The notes under the pieces: model-generated
Database searches by the model: none
What the model saw: only the letters and a program-made list of their open reading frames with translations
What the model was told of the DNA's origin: nothing
From: Luteimonas sp. MC1825
Lineage (GTDB): Bacteria > Pseudomonadota > Gammaproteobacteria > Xanthomonadales > Xanthomonadaceae
Length of the DNA stretch: 64,000 bases
Direction of reading: 5' to 3'
Assembly (NCBI RefSeq): GCF_014764385.1
Contig: NZ_CP061714.1
Span: forward strand, 744,001-808,000
Position numbers and translations under genes: made by a program
Part shown: piece by piece, positions 57,553-64,000 of the stretch
How positions within the stretch are numbered: the stretch's first letter is position 1
Layout: each line of letters starts with the position of its first letter

Positions 57553-59088
57553 ATGTCCCGCGAAGCCGCCGCCAAGGCCAGCCTGATCCGGAGCCTGCTC
57601 CGCACCAAGTCCATCGAGCAGTCGATCGCCGACGCCGCCGAGCCCGGGCGCCAGCTCAGGCGCTCGCTCACCGCCTGGGACCTGATGATCCTCGGCGCGG
57701 CGGTGGCGGTGGGCGCCGGCATCTTCTCGGTCGGCGCGCGCGCGGCGGGTGATTTCGCCGGCCCGGCGGTGATGCTGTCGTTCGTGCTGGCGGCGGTGAC
57801 CTGCGGCCTGGCGATCATGTGCTACGCCGAGTTCGCGTCCAGCATTCCGGTGGCGGGCAGCGCCTACACCTACACCTACGCCACGCTCGGCGAGTTCCTG
57901 GCGTGGATCATCGGCTGGGACCTCATCCTCGAACTGCTCACCGCGGGCGCGGTGATCGCCAAGTACTGGGGCATCTACCTCAGCATGGTGTTCGAGCTGT
58001 TCGAGGTGCACATACCCACCACGGTCAGCGTGTTCGGGCTGTCGATGGACTGGGGGCCGCTGGTGATCGTGGGGCTGTTCACCGCGCTGCTGATCCAGGG
58101 CACCAAGATGTCCGCGCGCGTCAACAACGTGTTTACGCTCATCAAGATCGGCATCGTGCTGTTCGTGATCGTGGTGGGCCTGAGCTACCTGAAGGTGGAG
58201 AACTTCACGCCGTTCGTGCCGCCGTCGGCGCCCACCGGCGGCGGCGCGGCGGATGTCTGGTCGCAGTCGCTGTTCTCGTGGGCCACCGGCGCCGTGCCGG
58301 CGAAGTACGGCATTCCCGGCGTGCTGTCGGGGGCGGCGCTGGTGTTCTTCGCCTTCATCGGCTTCGACGTGGTCGCCACGTCCGCCGAAGAGGTGAAGGA
58401 CCCGCAGCGCACGCTGCCGCTGGGCATCTTCGGCGGCCTGGCGCTGGTCACCGTGCTGTACCTGCTGGTGGCGCTGGCCCTGACCGGGATGGTGCCGTAC
58501 ACGGTGCTGGCCGAGGCCGAGAATCCGTCGCTGGCGACCGCTTTCGTCGCGGTCGGCGCGGGCTGGGCGGCGCAGGTGATTTCGGTCGGCATCCTGATCG
58601 GCCTGACCACGGTGATCATGGTGCTGCTGATGGGCCTGTCACGCGTGCTGCTGGCGATGAGCCGCGACGGCCTGCTGCCGCGCTGGCTGAGCGTCACATC
58701 CGAGACGCACCGCACGCCGGTGCGGCTGCAGTTGATCTGCGGCGTGGCGGTGGCGCTGCTGGCCGGCTTCACCCAGGTCGAGATTCTGGAAGAGATGATC
58801 AACATCGGCACGCTGTCGGCGTTCGTGCTGGTGAGCATCGCCGTGGTGGTGCTGCGGCGCACGCGCCCGGACCTGCCGCGCGCATACCGGGTGCCGTTCT
58901 CGCCGGTGCTGCCGATCGTCTCGGCGGTGCTGTGCTTCTACCTGATGCTCAACCTGACCACGCTGACCTGGGTGCGGTTCGCGGTGTGGCTGCTGGTGGG
59001 CGCGGCGGTCTATTTCGCCTACGGGCGGCGCCATTCGCGCGTGGGGATGCGCGCGCGCGGCGAGCTGCCGGTGGACGAGTCGCGCTGA
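57553..59088 (+). CDS. APC-family cationic/other amino-acid permease
   Basis: 511 residues with about 12-13 membrane helices. Motifs of the cationic amino-acid transporter branch: LMILGAAVAVGAGIFSVGARAAGDFAGPAVMLSFVLAAVTCGLAIMCYAEFAS, SAYTYTYATLGE, and FAFIGFDVVATSAEEVKDPQRTLPLGI. The substrate cannot be fixed. The start at 57553 (MSREAAAK) is taken because it begins the family-like N-terminus. Its ribosome site is weak, and an in-frame GTG upstream at 57526 is possible. Confidence 0.93.
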   Translation: MSREAAAKASLIRSLLRTKSIEQSIADAAEPGRQLRRSLTAWDLMILGAAVAVGAGIFSVGARAAGDFAGPAVMLSFVLAAVTCGLAIMCYAEFASSIPVAGSAYTYTYATLGEFLAWIIGWDLILELLTAGAVIAKYWGIYLSMVFELFEVHIPTTVSVFGLSMDWGPLVIVGLFTALLIQGTKMSARVNNVFTLIKIGIVLFVIVVGLSYLKVENFTPFVPPSAPTGGGAADVWSQSLFSWATGAVPAKYGIPGVLSGAALVFFAFIGFDVVATSAEEVKDPQRTLPLGIFGGLALVTVLYLLVALALTGMVPYTVLAEAENPSLATAFVAVGAGWAAQVISVGILIGLTTVIMVLLMGLSRVLLAMSRDGLLPRWLSVTSETHRTPVRLQLICGVAVALLAGFTQVEILEEMINIGTLSAFVLVSIAVVVLRRTRPDLPRAYRVPFSPVLPIVSAVLCFYLMLNLTTLTWVRFAVWLLVGAAVYFAYGRRHSRVGMRARGELPVDESR

Positions 59089-59125
59089 GCGGCGGCATCG
59101 GTCGCCCGCGGATCGGCACGCACCC

Positions 59126-59920
59126 ATGCGACTTTCCGGCATCCACGTCTATCCGCTGAAGTCGGCGGCCGGGATCGACCTCGCGGACGCGGTGGTCGAG
59201 CGTCGCGGCCTGCGCCACGATCGGCGCTGGATGGCGGTCGACGCCGACGGCAGGTGCGTCACCGGCCGCGAGCTCCCCCGGCTGACCCTGGTACGCACAA
59301 CGCCCGCGCGCGACGGCCTGGTGCTGGAGGCGCCGGGCATGCCGCGGCTGCATGCGGCCATGCCGGTCGACGCTGCCACGCTCGCGGTGGATGTGTGGAC
59401 CAGCAGGCTGCGCGCGCCGCTGCTCGGTGCGGAGGCCGATGCCTGGCTGTCCACCTTCCTGGGCACGCCGCTGCGGGTGGTGCACATGGACGCCGCTGTG
59501 ACGCGCGCCGTGTCCTCGCCGCAGGCCACGCCGGGTGACGTGGTGAGCTTCGCCGATGCCTTCCCGGTGCTGCTGCTGTCGCAGGCCTCGCTGGACGCGT
59601 TGAACGCGCGCCTGGCGTCGCCGGTGTCGATGCAGCGCTTCCGCCCCAACCTGGTGGTCGATGGCGTGCCCGCGCATGCCGAGGATGGCTGGGCGCGGAT
59701 CCGGATCGGCGCGGTGGAGTTCGAGGTGGCGGAGCCCTGCGTGCGCTGCGTGTTCACCACGGTCGACCCGCTGCGCGGCGAGCGTGACCCCGGCGGCGAG
59801 CCGCTGCGCACGCTGGTCGGTTACCGGCGTACGCCGGACGGCGTGGCCTTCGGGCAGCTGCTGTTGCCGCGATCGGCGGGGACGGTGCGGCGCGGCGACC
59901 GCGTCGAAGTGCTCCGCTGA
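59126..59920 (+). CDS. MOSC domain-containing protein (YcbX-like)
   Basis: 264 residues. MOSC N-terminal beta-barrel (IHVYPLKSAAGIDL, RRWMAVDADGRCVTGRELPRL) then the MOSC domain. The conserved Cys that binds the Mo cofactor in this family would be Cys205 (EPCVRCVFTTVD). YcbX-type proteins detoxify N-hydroxylated bases with a Moco. No ferredoxin domain is fused here, unlike E. coli YcbX (about 369 residues), so a partner reductase is needed. Follows the permease by about 35 bases. Confidence 0.92.
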   Translation: MRLSGIHVYPLKSAAGIDLADAVVERRGLRHDRRWMAVDADGRCVTGRELPRLTLVRTTPARDGLVLEAPGMPRLHAAMPVDAATLAVDVWTSRLRAPLLGAEADAWLSTFLGTPLRVVHMDAAVTRAVSSPQATPGDVVSFADAFPVLLLSQASLDALNARLASPVSMQRFRPNLVVDGVPAHAEDGWARIRIGAVEFEVAEPCVRCVFTTVDPLRGERDPGGEPLRTLVGYRRTPDGVAFGQLLLPRSAGTVRRGDRVEVLR

Positions 59921-59968
59921 CGGCGCCGGCCGATTGCATCTTCGTCGAGCGCGCGATACGCCCGGTAT

Positions 59969-60625
59969 TCAGCGGCCGAGGCGGTTGATCTCCGCGTTCT
60001 CCAGGACCGGCGGCGGATCCGGGTCGCGCAGCACGGCCAACATCGCGCGACCGACGCGCCCGGTGTCGGTCACCAGGCCGGGCAGGGCCCGCACGCCAAG
60101 GCCCATCAACGGGCCAAGCACCGGGTACATGGCAGCCAGTGCGGCATGTGGCGAGCGCTCGCCGCCCACCGGCTGGATGCCGCCGGTGCGCAGCATCACG
60201 GTGCGGATCGGCAGCGCGGCCAGCGCCTGTTCGGCCTCGCCCTTGACGCGCAGCTGCATGACCCGGCTGCGCGGATCGCTGCCCAGGCCCGAGATGTACA
60301 CGAAGGTCAGCCCCGGGTTGCGCACGGCCAGGGTGCGCGCCACGTTGAGGGTGAGGTCGACGGTGACGCGGCGGTACTCGGCTTCCGGCGTGCCGAGCGG
60401 TGGCGCACCGGCGCAGTACAGGCAGCCGTCGAACGGCTGCAGTCGCGTGGCAACGGCGTCGAGGTCGCCGAAGTCGGGCACCAGGATGTCCTCGAGCCGG
60501 GGATCGGTGACGCCGCTGGGGCGCCGGCCCAGTGCGGCGACGTGGGCCACGTCTTCGGCGGCCAGGCATTCGCGCAGCACGCCCTGGCCGACGAGGCCGG
60601 TGGCGCCGGTGATCAGGATGCGCAT
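59969..60625 (-). CDS. NAD(P)H-binding protein (atypical SDR)
   Basis: 218 residues. N-terminal ILITGATGLVGQGVLRECL is the atypical-SDR cofactor motif (GATGxxG). LYCAGAPP and VYISGLGSDP resemble the HTATIP2-like and NmrA-like proteins. No full YxxxK is evident, so it may be a quinone reductase-like or structural protein. ATG 60625 (MRILITG). Convergent with the MOSC gene and 19 bases after dbpA on the same strand. Confidence 0.85.
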   Translation of the reverse strand: MRILITGATGLVGQGVLRECLAAEDVAHVAALGRRPSGVTDPRLEDILVPDFGDLDAVATRLQPFDGCLYCAGAPPLGTPEAEYRRVTVDLTLNVARTLAVRNPGLTFVYISGLGSDPRSRVMQLRVKGEAEQALAALPIRTVMLRTGGIQPVGGERSPHAALAAMYPVLGPLMGLGVRALPGLVTDTGRVGRAMLAVLRDPDPPPVLENAEINRLGR

Positions 60626-60644
60626 GCGGACTCTCCCATGTCGG

Positions 60645-62027
60645 TTACAACGCGCTGACGCGGAATTTCCGCCCCTTGATCTTGCCCTCGCGCAGCCGCG
60701 CCAACGCGTTCGCGGACTGCGCGCGGGCAATGGCCACGTAGGAGCGCGTGGCCAGCACGTCGATCTTGCCGATCGCGGCCACCGGCAGACCGGCATCGCC
60801 GGTGAGCGCGCCGACGATGTCGCCGGGGCGCAGCTTGTCGGTCTTGCCGGCATCGATGCGCAGCGTGGCCATCGCCGCCCGCGGCACGCCCTTGGGCTTG
60901 CCGTTCACCGGCTGCGCATGCTCGCGCGGCAGGGTGCGGAACTGGTGGTCCTCGATCGCGTTCATGCGCGGGACCTCGCGCGGCGTGCACAGGGTGATCG
61001 CGATGCCGCCGCGCCCGGCGCGGCCGGTGCGGCCGATGCGGTGCAGGTAGGTGTCGGGATCCGAGGGCACGTCGTAGTTCACCACCGCGGCGAGGTCCTC
61101 GATGTCGAGGCCGCGCGCAGCCACGTCGCTGGCCACCAGCACATTGCAGCTCCGGTTGGCGAAGCGCATCAGGGTCTCGGCGCGGTCGCGCTGTTCCATG
61201 TCGCCATGCAGCGCCAGCGCGTCGAAGCCGTAGTGCGCGAGCGATGCCGCCACCTCGTCCACGTCGCGGCGCATGTTGCAGAACACCACGCACGACTCGG
61301 GGCGGTGCTCCAGCAGCAGCGCCGCCAGCAGCGGCGCCTTGCGCTCGGGGTCGGCCTCCACCACCACCTGGTTGATCGCCGGCGCGTCGGCGGCGCCGCG
61401 GATGCTGACCTCCGCCGGGTTGCGCAGCGTGGCTTTGGCAAGCGTGCGGATCGCGTCCGGGAACGTGGCAGAGAACAGCAGGCGCTGGCTGGCCGCCGGG
61501 ATGCGGCGCGCGATGTCGCGGATCTGGTCCTCGAAGCCCATGTCGAGCATGCGGTCGGCCTCGTCCAGCACGAAGCCCAGCACGCCGCCAAGCTGCAACG
61601 CGTCGCCGCGCAGCAGCTCCTGGATGCGGCCGGGCGTGCCCACGACCACGTGCGGCGCATGCGCGAGCGAAGCCAGCTGCGGTGCCAGCGGTATGCCGCC
61701 GCACAGCACCGACACCTTTACATTGGGCACGCCCAGGGCGAGCTTTCGCAGTTGGCCGCCGACCTGCTCGGCCAGTTCGCGCGTCGGGCACAGCACCAGC
61801 GCCTGCGTGCGCACCGCGGTCGGGTCGAGCCGCTGCAGCAGGCCCAGCCCGAAAGCCGCGGTCTTGCCGCTGCCGGTCGGCGCTTGGGCGATGACGTCGC
61901 GGCCTTCGAGGATCGGCGGCAGCGACTGCGCCTGCACCGGGGTCATCGCGGTGTAGCCGAGCGCCTCCACCCCGAGCAGCAGGGCGGGCGGGAGGGAAAG
62001 GGTGGAGAACGCGAGGGATGTGTCCAT
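60645..62027 (-). CDS. dbpA: ATP-dependent RNA helicase DbpA
   Basis: DEAD-box helicase for 23S rRNA hairpin 92 and 50S assembly. 460 residues. Q motif (GYTAMTPVQAQSLPPIL), Walker A APTGSGKT, DEAD in FVLDEADRMLDMGF, SAT, VASDVAARGLD and HRIGRTGRAGRGG are complete. The C-terminal DbpA RNA-binding domain (RIDAGKTDKLRPGDIVGAL, ending IKGRKFRV) fixes the subfamily. ATG 62027 is chosen. It diverges from the helicase at the right edge. Confidence 0.95.
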   Translation of the reverse strand: MDTSLAFSTLSLPPALLLGVEALGYTAMTPVQAQSLPPILEGRDVIAQAPTGSGKTAAFGLGLLQRLDPTAVRTQALVLCPTRELAEQVGGQLRKLALGVPNVKVSVLCGGIPLAPQLASLAHAPHVVVGTPGRIQELLRGDALQLGGVLGFVLDEADRMLDMGFEDQIRDIARRIPAASQRLLFSATFPDAIRTLAKATLRNPAEVSIRGAADAPAINQVVVEADPERKAPLLAALLLEHRPESCVVFCNMRRDVDEVAASLAHYGFDALALHGDMEQRDRAETLMRFANRSCNVLVASDVAARGLDIEDLAAVVNYDVPSDPDTYLHRIGRTGRAGRGGIAITLCTPREVPRMNAIEDHQFRTLPREHAQPVNGKPKGVPRAAMATLRIDAGKTDKLRPGDIVGALTGDAGLPVAAIGKIDVLATRSYVAIARAQSANALARLREGKIKGRKFRVSAL

Positions 62028-62069
62028 GCCGCCATGATCGCAGCATTCGGTCTTAGGCCCGTGGATTGA

Positions 62070-64000
62070 ATGGCGCGAGGTGCGGTCGCACGGGGTGAGA
62101 CGGCCGCTGCCCAGCATGCCTGCTCAATCACGACGGAGCCCGCCCTGAACGCCATCCCCAAGCCAGCGCAGGCGCTGGCCGCCCCCGGCGCCGGCGGCAC
62201 GCTCGCCGCCAGGCTCGCCGAGAAGTATCCCGCGCGCATCACCGGCAGCCTGCTGCTGCCGGGCCAGGACGGCCGCTACGCGCCGCTGCCCGGCGACCTG
62301 CCGGAGCCGCTGGTGCGCGCGCTGCATGCGCGCGGCATCGACCGGTTGTACAGCCACCAGGCGCAGGCCTGGGCGGAGACGCAGGCCGGCCGCCACGTGG
62401 TGGTGGCGACGCCCACGGCGTCGGGCAAGTCGCTCTGCTACACGCTGCCGGTGGTCGCCAGTGCGCTCGAGGCGCGCGGCAAGGCGCTGTACCTGTTTCC
62501 CACCAAGGCGCTGGCGCAGGACCAGGTGGCCGAGCTGCTGGAACTCAATGCCGCTGGCGGCCTCGGCCTGCGCGCGGCCACCTTCGACGGCGACACGCCG
62601 GGCGATGCGCGCCAGGCGATCCGCCTGAGCGGCGACATCGTGGTCAGCAACCCGGACATGCTCCACCAGGGCATCCTGCCGCACCACACCAAGTGGGCGC
62701 AGTTCTTCGAGAACCTGCGCTACGTGGTGATCGACGAGATCCACACCTACCGCGGCGTGTTCGGCAGCCATGTCGCCAACGTGATCCGCAGGCTCAAGCG
62801 CGTGTGTGCGTTCTACGGTGTCAGTCCGCAGTTCATCCTGTGCTCGGCGACCATCGGCAACGCCGGCGCGCATGGCCGCGCGCTGATCGAGGCCGCGCAA
62901 GCCGACATCGCCGTGATCGACGACAGCGGCGCGCCGCGCGGCGACAAGCACGTGCTGCTGTGGAACCCGCCGATGGTCAACGTCGACCTCGGCATCCGCG
63001 CCTCCGCGCGCTCGCAGTCCAACCGCATCGCGCGGCTGGCGATCCGCGCCGGGCTGAAGACGCTGGTGTTCTGCCAGTCGCGGCTGATGGTCGAGGTGCT
63101 CACCAAGTACCTGAAGGAAGTCTTCGACCACGACCCGCGCAAGCCCAGGCGCATCCGCGGCTACCGTGGCGGCTACCTCCCCACCGAGCGGCGCGAGGTC
63201 GAACGCGAGATGCGCGCCGGGCGGATCGACGGCATCGTGAGCACCTCGGCACTGGAACTCGGCGTCGACATCGGCAGCCTCGACGTGGTGGTGCTCAACG
63301 GCTATCCCGGCAGCATCTCCGCCACGTGGCAGCGCTTCGGCCGCGCCGGGCGGCGCCAGCAACCGTCGGTGGGCGTGCTGGTGGCCGGCTCCGACGCGCT
63401 CGACCAGTACGTGGTGCGCCATCCCGAGTTCTTCGCCGACGCCAACCCCGAGCACGCGCGCATCGAGGCCGACCAGCCGCTGATCCTGCTCGACCACATC
63501 CGCTGCGCGGCGTTCGAACTGCCGTTCCATGATGGCGACGGCTTCGGTCCGGTCGATCCCGCGGCATGGCTCCAAGTGCTGGCCGAAAGCGGCGTGCTGC
63601 ACCGCGAAGGCGCGCGCTGGGAGTGGATCGCCGACAGCTACCCGGCGCAGGCGGTCAACCTGCGCTCGGTGGCCGACGGCAACTTCGTGGTCGTCGACCG
63701 CACCGACGGCCGCCAGGTGATCGTGGCCGAGGTGGACTATTCCGCCGCCGCGCTCACTCTCTACGAGGGCGCGATCCACATGATCCAGTCGGAGCCGTTC
63801 CAGGTGGAGAAGCTCGACTGGGAGGGCCGCAAGGCCTTCGTCACCCGCACCCGCGTCGACTACTACACCGACGCCATCGACTACACCAAGCTGAAGGTGC
63901 TCGACGACGCCGAACAGGCCGCGGCCGGGCAGGGCTCGGCGCACCTGGGCGAGGTGCACGTGGTGCGGCGCGTGTCCGGCTACAAGAAGATCCGCTTCCA
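62070..64000 (+). CDS. MrfA/YprA-like DEAD/DEAH helicase with DUF1998 (C-terminus missing)
   Basis: Lhr-type superfamily 2 DNA helicase. 643 codons are visible; the right edge cuts it before the expected Zn-binding DUF1998 end. Motif I ATPTASGKS (Lys120), DEIHTYRG, LCSATIGN, TSALELGVDIG and RFGRAGRR are all intact. In Bacillus, MrfA handles mitomycin-C damage; the role here is inferred. ATG 62070 is the in-frame start, with a weak GTGGA ahead; its first 30 residues are not family-like, so a shorter start is possible. Divergent from dbpA by 42 bases. Confidence 0.9.
   Translation, partial: MARGAVARGETAAAQHACSITTEPALNAIPKPAQALAAPGAGGTLAARLAEKYPARITGSLLLPGQDGRYAPLPGDLPEPLVRALHARGIDRLYSHQAQAWAETQAGRHVVVATPTASGKSLCYTLPVVASALEARGKALYLFPTKALAQDQVAELLELNAAGGLGLRAATFDGDTPGDARQAIRLSGDIVVSNPDMLHQGILPHHTKWAQFFENLRYVVIDEIHTYRGVFGSHVANVIRRLKRVCAFYGVSPQFILCSATIGNAGAHGRALIEAAQADIAVIDDSGAPRGDKHVLLWNPPMVNVDLGIRASARSQSNRIARLAIRAGLKTLVFCQSRLMVEVLTKYLKEVFDHDPRKPRRIRGYRGGYLPTERREVEREMRAGRIDGIVSTSALELGVDIGSLDVVVLNGYPGSISATWQRFGRAGRRQQPSVGVLVAGSDALDQYVVRHPEFFADANPEHARIEADQPLILLDHIRCAAFELPFHDGDGFGPVDPAAWLQVLAESGVLHREGARWEWIADSYPAQAVNLRSVADGNFVVVDRTDGRQVIVAEVDYSAAALTLYEGAIHMIQSEPFQVEKLDWEGRKAFVTRTRVDYYTDAIDYTKLKVLDDAEQAAAGQGSAHLGEVHVVRRVSGYKKIRF

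Noticed and set aside
62116..62118. ATG at 62116 as start of the right-edge helicase
   Set aside because: Out of frame with the helicase motifs; the in-frame ATG is at 62070.

Overview
The window looks like a chromosomal stretch of a high-GC gammaproteobacterium of the Xanthomonadaceae/Lysobacteraceae (Lysobacter, Luteimonas, Stenotrophomonas, Xanthomonas type). This is inferred from the proteins and gene order: petABC followed by sspAB, a full type IV minor-pilin cluster with PilY1, a VirD4-type coupling protein, an Oar-like TonB-dependent receptor, and one degenerate GTAG-type palindrome. No plasmid, phage, transposase, integrase or CRISPR signature was seen. Almost every gene is a chromosomal housekeeping or envelope gene, so most of the interest lies in odd members of known families and odd neighbourhoods.

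Layout. 1-2979 (minus): cstA, cut by the left edge, and a CorA-type metal channel. 2972-9052 (mostly minus): miaB, a small membrane ORF, ybeZ/phoH, ybeY, corC and a DUF4105/Lnb-type membrane protein. This resembles the E. coli miaB-ybeZ-ybeY-ybeX-lnt cluster, but the lnt slot holds the unrelated DUF4105 protein, and a small secreted protein is encoded on the opposite strand between ybeY and corC. 9285-14262 (plus): a DUF4124 + SLT transglycosylase, the cytochrome bc1 operon petABC, then sspA and sspB. 14296-20390: DUF3301 protein, tail-anchored FHA protein, nadC with a Trm112-like protein, purEK, a superoxide dismutase homologue that has lost two metal ligands, and a grxD-SDR-marC operon whose SDR has lost its Lys and Ser.

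20631-25455: an Oar-like TonB-dependent receptor and the nucleotide nucleosidase ppnN. 25752-33722: fimT/U-pilV-pilW-pilX-pilY1-pilE, a type IV pilus minor-pilin and tip-adhesin operon that is clearly less GC-rich than its flanks. 33818-40404: AarF/UbiB kinase, YciF-like ferritin-fold protein, xthA, tRNA-Asn, an orphan FimT-type pseudopilin, uvrB and tRNA-Val with a terminator. 40571-43862: MgtC-type protein, a likely 2H phosphoesterase, an isolated virD4, and a small secreted protein that resembles part of a TonB plug domain.

43955-57027: hutU without its pathway partners, a 2937-residue cyclic beta-1,2-glucan synthase (ndvB), htpG, and a His-rich periplasmic protein. 57198-64000: a small basic protein behind a good extended -10 promoter, an APC amino-acid transporter, a MOSC protein, an NAD(P)-binding protein, dbpA, and a divergent MrfA/YprA-like helicase cut by the right edge.

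No clearly new multi-gene system was identified. The best leads are the Lnb-type protein in the lnt position, the two adjacent enzymes with eroded active sites (SOD and SDR), the isolated VirD4 next to a 2H phosphoesterase, and the plug-like small secreted protein.
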